Shown here in pieces: positions 48,009 to 58,563 of a stretch of 64,000 bases of DNA. The translations under genes were made by a program, and so were the position numbers. Each line of letters opens with the position of its first letter. Position 1 is the first letter of the stretch. The stretch is from Aquila chrysaetos chrysaetos (taxonomy: Eukaryota; Chordata; Aves; Accipitriformes; Accipitridae), in the NCBI RefSeq assembly GCF_900496995.4, contig NC_044006.1, forward strand, positions 40,127,120 through 40,191,119. Direction: 5' to 3'. The notes beneath the pieces are model-generated. The model was not told the DNA's origin. It saw only the letters and a program-made list of their open reading frames with translations, and searched no databases.

Positions 48009-48403
48009 TGTGGACACATATTTAGCTAACGGTCACAAGAGCATTCCAGACGCCTTTAGAAGACCTTGAACAGAATAAACAAGAAGACAAAAAAAGAAAG
48101 ATGCCAATTAGAAGAACACAGGTGCGCATTCCACGATAAAGGGAACTTGGCACAAAGAAGGGCAATTCAGCAGTTTATCTTGACCAATTAGACTGAGACA
48201 AGTTTCGCATGTTTTAGTTGGTATAACCAATTATGTCCTATGTTTATGCATGTGTACAGAGTTGGTATAACCAATTATGTCCTATGTTTATGCGCGTGTA
48301 CAGTGACTTTGCAGAATATGTGATTATAAATATGTGTGTGTTTTAGCAATAAACGTCGTCTGCTTTCAACTTTACAGGCGTCCATTTATTTCTACCTCCT
48401 GCA
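48009..48403 (+). repeat. 3' LTR (395 bp)
   Basis: It begins TGTGGACACA and ends cctcctgca. Compared with the 5' LTR it lacks exactly one 44-bp U3 repeat (two copies at 48217-48304) and differs at about ten other positions. TATA-like and AATAAA motifs are conserved. Confidence 0.95.
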
Positions 48404-48408
48404 GATCC
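48404..48408. repeat. Target-site duplication, right copy (GATCC)
   Basis: It directly follows the CA end of the 3' LTR and equals the five bases before the 5' LTR. Confidence 0.75.
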
Positions 48409-51400
48409 AATGTGTGACTGGGACATTCAGCATGTCCCCGACAAGGGGACGACTCCTTACAGACAAGCGCCTGCAAGAAGGTCCCCGTGCCTGGCTGGTG
48501 CATCTGCTGAGGCAGGACTGGCGGTGCCTCAACACGAGGGCCAGGGGCAGCAGAACAAAGCTCTGCATGGAAGAGCGTGCCTCTTGCTCTTGACGAGGGT
48601 CTCCCACCGTGGTTTTGGCAAGAAAGCTCTCCCAGCCACCACAGTGCCCAGAGGGGCACGGGTTTCACAGAGACATCCGCAGCAACCCGCTGCACGCGCA
48701 GGTGTGTCCTGCCCGTGGGGCAAACCTCCTCGTTTTGCTGTTTTGGGGAAGGCTGGTTGCTGCTCGATGCGTGGGACATGGAGCCTTGGGCTCAGCGAGT
48801 GTTGAATACCCGAGACCGCGGCTCAAATGTCACGCTAGGGAGAAAGCGGGGTAGGCGAGCGGTGGCAACGCAGCAGAGGCTGCGCGGGCTGCGCGGCACG
48901 CAGCTTCCTCTCGCTTGCAGGAAGGAGGTTGGGTACCAGCTGCTAAGCAAGAAAGCAAGTGGAAAACTATGACCTATAGGAAACTATGTGAGGCACGTCT
49001 GGTCTCTGAAGACTACAGATGAGCTGGCGATACCAACACTGGAAACAGATGCTGAATTGATTGGAAATTATTTTGGCGGAAAGCCATAGCTGGAGCAGGA
49101 GCCCTGGTATGAAGACAAATAGATGCAAATGCATCTGAAGTCTCAGATCTGTTTGATTTTTGAGAAAACTGACCTGTTCTCTTTTTGGCATCGCTGCAGG
49201 ACTTTGCACAGGCCACACATCACTGCATCTTGCTGAAAGCAGTGGGGTACCTACTTAGAAAGCTGCCAAATGCTGCTGGTTGGCACCAGGACCTGTTGGG
49301 GGCCCTGACAGGGAAGCACCATCTCAGTGACTCCTTGACTGACAGCTCTGGAAGGACACGAGTATCACCAATTTCAGCTCCTCCTGCTGCAGGCGAAACT
49401 CCTGCACTAATGGTGACGCCCTGCTAAAGCGGTGGGTAAGCAGTCAAAGATCCTGGAGAAATTTTACCAGACCTTGCAAGTCAGAACACCAGCAAAGTAA
49501 TACCGGCTGGTAAAAGGTGAAGGTTAGGGCAATGCAAGAACACAACGAAACCTGGAAAAGCTTTTCTCCCTAATCCTCAATGTTGGGGGTTGAGCCTGCA
49601 CTGCCATTACTGCAGCTTCGCTGGGAACCATCTCCTCATGGGGCAGGGAAGGGAAGCTTGAAGCTTTCTAAGGCTGATGTGTTTTTTTAATGATAACACA
49701 CAAGAAACAAATCTAAAATCTGTGTTAGACACAGAAGGAGGGGAATAAATATATGTTAGTTAAGAAATATATTTGGGTCAATGTATTGAAATATTAGGAA
49801 AAAATACATGGTACCATCTTGGATGAAATCTTCCAGATGGACAGACACTTAGCTTGGTTGCACCAATGTCTGAAAGTGTCTGACGTACTGTAATACATCC
49901 TGCACTTCCTTTTCTCAGTCCTAGTACATCTGCTTGACACTTAGTCTACCAGTCCTCAAAAGATAAAGAAAACTTTCCTCCTCATGTCTCCGATTCAGGG
50001 AACACCTTTGCATAAACACGTTAAACTGGTGTTCAGAACCTGTGCTCCATCCAGGCTGTAGCACTGAATTATGGTCCCATATTCTGCATCTCAATAGCTT
50101 TATATTTCCTATAGGGCAGCAAAACTGCACGCCAGCCCCACACTGTCCCCAGCATAACAGGGTTTCCAGCTGGACTAAAAAGAAACCAGCCCAGTAAAGG
50201 TTTCACTCTGCCTGGTTGCATTGGTCAAAGCTTTGGCGCTGTGAGCTTGCATTGCCTTTCCCCCTTAAATTCAGAAAACATAGTCTTTTTCCATGTACGG
50301 GAATCCTAAGAAAAAATATCTACAGATATTTTGGTCATTGCTGAGTCTTTAATGTGTCCTCTTTGAGCTTCCTGTTTTAACAGCAGCACATGTGTGTTCC
50401 TATGAACCCTACATGTTCAGCACACCATTTTTTATTTTGAACCATGGATCTAGATTCCTGTGGGGACAGGAATTTAGCAGCCACTATCACAGCCCGTGAC
50501 CTTTACTAAGAAACATCGCAAACTCTGCCAAAGCTTTAGCTGGGGCTCTTTCTGCAGTTCACCTGGGATCCTGTAAAGGCAACAGATCTGGGTTTTTTAA
50601 CCAGTGGATGTTGTAGTGAGGAGACACTTGCCTGGGAGGTATCTTTTTGTGCACAGGATTTCTATTAGTCTGTGCAGCGCTGCTGGTCCGTGTTCAGCTG
50701 TTTAGGAGAGCAGAGCATTTTACAGAGCTGACTAATGACTCACACTGGCAGACAGTCCTTCTGCACAGCCGCAGACCTCCTGGCCACAGCCACCATGTTC
50801 TGCTCTCCTTTACCTGTGGACACGTTTCAGCTGTAAAATAGGACTCTGCGGTACTGGTTGGCAAATCGATACTGCAGCTTATGGTTAGAAGCTGGGCTTC
50901 GAGGCATTAGATTGTGGGTTTTGCCAAAGTACTGACAGTTATGGGGAAGGTCTGCAGATACTATGATGCATGATGGAGCCCATCACTTCCCTTGTCCTCC
51001 TCTGGTCCAAAAATACCAATGGAAAGAAGTTGGTCTGCATGGCTGTAGCAAGTTGCAAGTCACTACTTCTCTGTTGACAATGGACATCTGTTCAATTTGT
51101 TTATTGCATGCCTGGATGGAAAGCTGAAACCTCATCTTTCTGCTACAACAGCACCATGTGATTTCAAACAAGAAAAGGAAAACAGTTCATTATAATGCTG
51201 CACACAAGTGAAGTTTTGATAGACTCTGTACTGCTTTCAATGTCTGTCTGCATACATCCTCTTTGTTTTGGTGCGCAGAGCTGCAGTTGTCTAGCACAGC
51301 ATAACACAGTATAGATAGCAGCACCAGAAGTGCCAGCTCTGCGTAGCACCGAGCTCTGCCCCAGCAGCAGCCCCATCTGGGGCCGTGACATGTAACAGCA

Positions 51401-52679
51401 TGGCTTCGGAGGAGCTGCCAGATAACGCAGTGGACTGGGCTCAGTGGTTTGTTGTGGCACAGCTGACGCTTCAGGAGAGCCACCAAAGCAATCTGCGCCA
51501 TGGCTGCAATGACAGCTCATGCCAGTGGCACCCAAGCTCACCCATGTGCCAACTTATTTCCACATGCCCATGGAACAGAGCCAAGACAGTGTCTTAGGGG
51601 GACTGCTGACAGCATTAGTGACACGACTGTTGTTATTTAGCTGGAACTGCCAGGGTCTCACGACTGATAACCTGCTCATTTCCTTAGGAAGGAGAGAAGA
51701 TGAACAAAACCCTGGAACAGTGAAAGAGGGACGTGATCTCTGCCCTGGAAGGCCTTCTAAACTATTCGTCCCTCACTGAGGTGCTGGCTATCCACCAGCT
51801 CAGCCCCAGTGGGTGAGACAGAGGGTTCGGGGCTCCTGCCAGAGCTCAGCCCTTGCTGAAGGAAATGCAGCGCTCAGCCTTTGCAGAGCTGATGCTCTGG
51901 GGCCTGCTGCAATTAGAAGGGTTCAGTCTCCTGTGTCGCACAGGAGACAGCCAGCTTTAGCTGAGCAGTGCTGCTGTTGCTGCAACAGGATACGTGCACC
52001 CTCCCCCTGCCACAGGGCTGGTCAGGCACAGGCAGGGGCTCAGGTCTCATCTCTCCAGCTGAGAAAATGCCTCCGCCACCTCACCGATCTCTGCCTGGAT
52101 GTTGCCATTTAACAGAGGGACTTGCCCTTGCTACAGATCGACAGTTGGGTATCACAGATCTGCTCTCAGGTCCATGCTGTGTTTATACACAGAGAGAAAG
52201 AGAGAGAGAAAGAAAAGGCAGGGAGGGGGGGAAGGGAGATGTTACACCCACATTCATTAAGGAGCACTAGTCTTCATCTGCATCTCCGGATGACCACAGA
52301 GGAGTTTCTGAAGTCTTTGAAATCTCTACGGAAGAGATTCAAGTCCAGGCAAAAGGAGGACAATTAATACATGCAATTTTAAAATACGCATTCCTCTCAC
52401 ACTGGTTTTCGTAACTACAGCCTTCACATATTTACACTGGCCCAGGACCCACAACCATATGCCAGACACAGCTTTTATTCTCGTAATCAAAACAGGCTCC
52501 ATGTGTGTTAACATTCTTCGTACAAAGATACATACAGGTAGTTTCTGTGAACCAAAACCACACTGGTTTTGACTGTTCACACAGTACCTAGAACAGATGC
52601 AGTCCTGAAGAGCACTTTAGGACCTCTATCATAATAAAAGGAACAAAATCCATGCAAGGAGAAAGCAAGATTTTAAAAC
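48409..52679. other. Intergenic DNA between provirus and PLEKHA8 3' UTR
   Basis: No gene was recognised. Several open frames overlap on both strands at 48390-48970 in GC-rich sequence and have no domain signature. A GA-rich simple repeat lies at about 52188-52216. Confidence 0.6.
52188..52216. repeat. GA-rich simple repeat
   Basis: An impure (GA)n/(GAAA)n stretch. Confidence 0.8.
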
Positions 52680-55600
52680 ATGCTTATTTTAAATAAGTTT
52701 ATTATAATGAAATAATATAAAAGTCTGACAAAGGTCTTAACAATGCTCCAAAAGAAGAGACAGATGCTGTATAATCTGAGAGATGGTGCAGACTGGAAAC
52801 TCCAAAGTATTTTGGACTGAACTGCTTATGATAGCACAATCTGTGCAATGCTTACACTGGAAGAGGTGATTTGGGGGGCATGAACAAGCCCTTAGAATTA
52901 ATTAAATTTAAAGTGTGAGGCAATATACCTTCTCTTCATCTTTAAATGTATTTCAGTATGTATGTAATGTATTTTAGTACGTATAAGCAAGGCTTGCGGC
53001 AAGTTCAGCTTGACATTGGTAAAATGTATGCCCAAAATTGGCTTGAAAAAAGAAAATAGGAAAGGAAATCACAAAAGCAAGCTGCTTTGGTTTTCAGTTT
53101 AGTCACCATATTCTGGAATGCAATTTACTTGTTTAGCTTCAAATAGACATAAATCTCAAACTTTCAAGATGGCTTTAAATAAAGGAATTGATAAGTTTTG
53201 GACCCCCTAAATGCTGCAATGCAAAATAAAGTTAACAAACTTAGTGTTATGCAGAAATCAGGATATAAAACCAAGGAAGTTTCATATATTTAAAAAAAAA
53301 AAAAATTCCACCTCTAGCACATTTGGAGTATCTGAGGGGAGAAATCCTATACCAAGAAAGGGATATTAAAAATGATAGTCAAAGACCACATTTTGAAGAA
53401 CTGCATGCCGGTGGGAGAGTGCATGTGTGTTTAAGTGAAGCATACACCTATGTTCTAACTTCAAAGCAAGTGCTTAAATCCTTGTATGAACTGTGAGCAG
53501 GATCAGCTACTGCCTGGGCTTGCTCAGAGCCAGTAAGTGTGCTATGATACCCCTTCCGCACAAGGGTGATTTAATATTGCTTGGAGCATGCAGTAGTTTG
53601 CAGGGTTTGTTCACCAAGGGGCTACAGAATGTAGCAAAGAGGCATGAATTCAGTTATTTCCACCCTGTTCTCCTTTTGTTTTGTTATCTGTACTACACAG
53701 GCAAGAGAAAAGAAATAAGTCAATTAAAAAAAAATCCCTGTGCTTTCACTTGTAATAGGTAGAACTGCCAAGTCTGAAGTGTCCCAATTTAAATTTCATT
53801 GGTGAAATTAAAAGTTCAAAGCGGTGTGCTTTTCCTGGCAAAATACGCCAAACCAGGGAGAAACTTCAGAGAAAAGCAGCACATGCTCCATCTGACTGTC
53901 TGCCAAAGAATTCAGGCCTGATTTTCCACATTTACATTTGTATCACTTACAAAACTTCTTGCTTTGCGCTCTTATGGAGAGATGCTTCCACTTGACAGCA
54001 ACAGCTCTGGTAGCAAAGCAGATGACAATGGAAGGAAAGGAAGGGGTAGTGACCAGATGGGGGAAGAGGGAAAGATAGCCAGGTAGGAACAGGCTACTGA
54101 TCTTTTTTGGTGTCTGAAAGGCAGTTTAAGGTCCCCTAAAGTTTTTCACAAAAGGTGAAGTGATAATGAAAAGAAGGTCCAACACACGGACATGGTAACA
54201 CTGTTTTCTGTAATGGTCCACACCCCTTTGCCAAAGCACGCTGCAAACAACTGGAGCACATTTTGGGCATACTTTTTATACATCCAGCCAACCAAGTGAC
54301 ACTTTTCGCACTATGAAACATTTTTCAAACAGCTGTAACCTAAATCCTGATGACGCTTTACGTAAAGCTTGTAAGTGAAGGTATATGGCCCTTAACTTTA
54401 AGTGCATCTGTTAAAGGGAGACCCATATTACAATAGTGTCAAGATGGGATGTTTCAATGACTCCTTAAGTTTACACTAAAGCACTTGAGTATCCAGTTCG
54501 TATTCTACATTTGTAACGTCACAGAACTTCAATATGCAACTGAGTATGGTGTCTTAAAATAGCAGAGGGGGCTCCAGAACATAGTTTATTTTAAAAAAAT
54601 AACAACAAAATAAATAAAATAAATAAAAGCCTCCCATTGCTAAGCAGAACTCGACTGAAATTATTTGAGAGCTCTGCTCTAATGCCAATGGCACTATATT
54701 ACAAAGATGTGGGTATAATCTCTATTCAAATATGCTGACTGCCATTATTCAGTACTAGATAGCACTTCTATCAGATTGCTTTGGGATTTACCATGTCTCA
54801 GCAAGGATGCACACTGGATAGACACTGTCAGTGTCATATGCTGTATCAGAGTTCTACACTCAGCTATACTAATTTCACAAAAAGCAGCCTTACTGCCCTA
54901 GGGTAAGGCTGTGATTACTCTTATTTTGCCATGGCTAAGTAAAATCCCTGAGAATATGCAACTGTTAGACATTGAAGGAAACAGCCGAAAGCATTTCTAA
55001 AGGAAAGGGATGCAAAACTTTAGACTAGTGCAGTTTAAGAAACCAAAGCAGTTCATGTAAAGTATACAGAGCAAGGGTGCTGTTATCTGAGAGTCACGTA
55101 GACCTCGATCAGTATGCAGGTCAGTTGTTCATAAATACCAGGCATTATCAAAACCCCAAACAACCCTAACCAATCAACGAACCAAACAAATCAAACAGAA
55201 AACACCGACCTTCTTCTCTCCAATTCTAAATTTGAAGGCCAAAAGTTAGTTGCTTGCTCTCTACAACTATTAAAATCAAAAGCAATCCTCTCTGCTTGTC
55301 ACACTGACATCACAGGAAAAGAAAGAAGTGAATTGTCCCGCAGCGTGTTTGCTTCCACTTGGTCATCTGGTCTATTGCATCCTTAGGGGTATAACTTGGA
55401 GTTCAGCTCTGCAACATGCTGCATGGGTTTCTTCCTCAGTGGTGGTTTGACTGGAAATACGGCATTCCTAAGTCTTAGAAGTGCTCAATGCCCTGCAAGA
55501 GCAGTGCATGGTGAAATACAAGTTTTGAAGGCAAGGAGACTTTGCTCAATTCCTTCTCTACAAGTACCCTGTTTAACAACAAGCACAAAGGGGTCCCCTG

Positions 55601-58153
55601 AAGCCACAGTCTCCTAAGAATGTTCTCAAGCACCAATTCCAGAGTTCAGAAAGACCAACTTTACACAAAAGAGCAAGACAAGAAAGCCCGCTCCAAGGCA
55701 GGATGCCATGCTGATTAGAGGATATGCAATGTGGACCACTCTCTATTTGTTAGAAGAAAGAAGAGTGGTAGAAGTTAGTAGTTGCTGAAGCTAATGGCCC
55801 AATGAAGCTGTTAAGTTCTCTGCCTACGAAATAAAGCTTCCTGACTTTCTCCATCAAACACTGGATCTGATGCACCACTAACAAACCAGTGGTTCTCCTG
55901 CTAGTTAAAAAACAAAACAAAAACAAACAAAACAAATGGAAAACCCCCAAATACCTCCAAGACTTTAAAGTGCTGACTACACTTTCCTGCTACTGGAAAA
56001 CCTTCGAGCAAAAAGGGAAGTCAATTTTCTTCATGATCAGACAGTTAATTTCTAGAGAAGAGGGATCTCTTCCTGCTCTCCCCATACCCCAGCTGATATT
56101 CTGTGGAAATGTGGTCTCCATTGCCTTCCCAGAGCATTCAGCTAAAAACTATTACAGCAGTTTCCCACATAGCAGCTGAAAACCTTGAGGAAACCAACTC
56201 AGGGTTGAGAGTTGGTTGTTCTACTACAGGGGTGGTTTCTTTGCGTTCACGCTTACAAGAAGCAGACAGCCGAATCCCAAAGGTTCTCTGCTTCATTCTT
56301 AGCACTGCAAGTAGTGAAATTATTGAATGGAGCTTTGGTCAAAAGTTTTGACTTTGTACTCAAACATAAATATATACTACTTAAATTAAGAAACCCCAAA
56401 AAACTAAAACCCCCACATCCTTCTGATTCCTCTTGGAGTGTGCAGGAACTACTGATAGGCACAACTCAGAGAAGATGACAGGAACAACTGTTTAAATGCC
56501 TAATTAGAGTCCTGGTACCTTGCTGTATACACCAAGTGTGACGTTTGGTCTTTTCTTCAAGCATCATATGCTTTTCTTAAAGCTCACAATGCTAGGCTCT
56601 TTAGAAAGGATCAAGTATTCGGTGTGCAGAGAGGCTCCCGTCACAGAGCGATGCAGGTCAGCAGGCCTGCAGTACATTCACTTTATCGACAGCATGGTTT
56701 TTAGCCTAGCAAAAGCCAGTACTGCTTTTGTGAGTATGGCAACACTGACTTCTATATTTATGAAGATTTACTAATTCTAAGTACCTCATTAGCACAGTCT
56801 TCTCTCCTCCTGCCTGTGATTTAAACTCAGCTCTTTGCACAAAGCCATCTGAAGCCCTAATTCACCACTGAGAGACCCGCTCATGCCTTCAATGGGCAGT
56901 CAATAATTCACAGACAGCCTCCTAGTCATCAACACAACTAGGAATTTTGTCCTTAACTGTTATCGCTAGCTAAAAGGACTTCTTTATTATTTTTAACAGC
57001 AGCAGTGTTAAGGAGCACATTTTTATCTGTATCAGCAAGATGGGAAAAAGGGCAAATCTCACTTTCTTAATTTCTAGTCACTTCTACATAATTTCAGATT
57101 TTAAGGTTTATAATTAGCCTAATGTGTAATGGCTCCGTGACAAATTCTAGCTTCCCCTATGCTCTACTCATTTCATGTCCGCTTTCATGAAGTCTCTGCC
57201 CATAATGGCAGCCTAGGAAGGATTTTAATGAAATCTGCTTTTTAAACTGCTACCTGTATTCAATTTAAAAGCAAGTATTACGTTTTTGTGTGAATTTAAG
57301 AAAACCCTAAACCCAAAATAGAAAAACCCACCAAAACCTTCATAAACCAGGATGATGGACATGATTTTCAATTACTTGTGTAAAGCACTGTTGAAATTGG
57401 CTGGGCTCTGCCAGTCTGTGCCAGCAAATTTCTTGTGGTCCACTGGCAGGAGCTGACAGGGAGAACGCGGCACATACTGGGAGCTGGTCAGGGAACATGA
57501 CACCTAGTTTCAAAGGCTGGTTCCTGGGGAAGCTCAGACCACCAGCCACATACGCCTGTGCTGAAGATCTCTGTAATATTTGGAGAGCTGCTGCATTAAA
57601 AAGCTTCAACCCAAATTAAGGGACAAACTCACCACGTACCTTATAAGCTGGCATTTAGCTGCCCTTCTCTTCTGCTGCCAGGGTAACAATAACTCTCACT
57701 ACCTCTGTCCTCCTACACCACTGCAGGGAGTGGGCACAGGGCATGGGAGAGCCAGAGCCAGCAGCGCCGGCCTGGGCACCGTGTTGACGTCCCAACGGCT
57801 CCACTCCACACGCAGCTCTCTCCTAAGGTACGGGAGCAAAGGCCAAATTCTGCTCTGTTACTTTTATAAGGTGAAGAGAAGAGGACATGCACAGGCAGGA
57901 GAGAAACAGTCAAAAACATTCATCACCGACATAGTTATGACCCAAAGAGAAACAGTACCTCTGCATTTAAACACAAAACAAGCATTAACAAAAAAATAAA
58001 AGTCATACATACCCTTCCCCCAAAACAGTCACAACACCCTTCCCACCTGAAAAGATACAATGAACAGAAACAATGTCCAAAAAAACCCAAAACTAAAGAA
58101 ATCTTTGTTAACAGACACAGTCCCTGAAGTTTTAAGACACGGTCTTGCTGTAG
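52680..58153 (-). other. PLEKHA8: Probable long PLEKHA8 3' UTR
   Basis: Minus-strand sequence beyond the PLEKHA8 stop codon. On that strand AATAAA hexamers occur at 56994-56999, about 54585-54590 and 52698-52703. The most distal would give a UTR of about 5.5 kb. The extent is inferred, because the sequence does not show which site is used. Confidence 0.4.
52698..52703 (-). promoter_or_regulatory. Candidate distal PLEKHA8 polyadenylation signal
   Basis: AATAAA on the minus strand in an AT-rich setting. It is one of several possible sites, the nearest to the stop codon being 56994-56999. Confidence 0.3.
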
Positions 58154-58351
58154 TCATACCACCTCATCTGACTCCAAACCATGTACTTCATAGAGAGTGT
58201 CCAAGATATTTAGCTGCTTTTCCATGGCTGGTAAGTAAATGTTGAGGTCCCTCTGCATTCCTTTGTAAAATGTTTCTTCCTGAGGATCACATTCCTCTAC
58301 AGACAGAGCTGCCACAAAGTCTTCGTATGTTGGAGCTGCCCTTAAAGCTAA
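58154..58351 (-). CDS. PLEKHA8: PLEKHA8 last coding exon
   Basis: The exon is 198 nt with stop, phase 0 in, with minus-strand acceptor ctctcccag. It starts LALRAAPTYEDFVAAL, continues through MQRDLNIYLPAMEKQL and ends GLESDEVV and TGA. It forms the last helices of the GLTP fold. Confidence 0.96.
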   Translation of the reverse strand, partial: LALRAAPTYEDFVAALSVEECDPQEETFYKGMQRDLNIYLPAMEKQLNILDTLYEVHGLESDEVV

Positions 58352-58530
58352 CTGGGAGAGGAACCAAAGCTTTTAGATTCGCAAAACAGAACAGGAAAAG
58401 AAATCAAACTAAAGCCATGAAAAACTTCAAAGACATTCTAAGACATCCCTCTTTGCACTTAGATTGCATAGCTTTAACGTATTTATGCGTATGTGCATAT
58501 GTTAAGATTTTTAACTGACAGGGAGACTAA

Positions 58531-58563
<33 letters not shown>

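Larger units (their letters stand above)
41350..48403 (+). mobile_element. Endogenous retrovirus (7.05 kb provirus, class II, alpha/beta mosaic, defective)
   Basis: Two LTRs of 439 and 395 bp flank an internal part with, in order, a tRNA-Trp-type primer site, gag, dUTPase, protease, reverse transcriptase, RNase H, integrase, env and a polypurine tract. A 5-bp target duplication brackets it. The dUTPase fused ahead of protease and the pol motifs look betaretroviral. The primer site and envelope surface region look like those of avian alpharetroviruses. Gag, pol and env are each broken: TAG and TAA stops plus shifts in gag, shifts and an apparent deletion between RT and RNase H, a TGA before the integrase core, and a large loss in env. 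No gene is intact, so it should be inert. It lies in the same orientation as COLQ and opposite to PLEKHA8. The LTRs differ at about ten sites outside a length-variable repeat, which suggests an insertion that is neither brand new nor ancient. Confidence 0.95.

Noticed and set aside
48372..48972. Several overlapping open frames on both strands just right of the provirus
   Set aside because: They start within or beside the LTR, and all six frames are partly open because the sequence is GC-rich. No protein signature.
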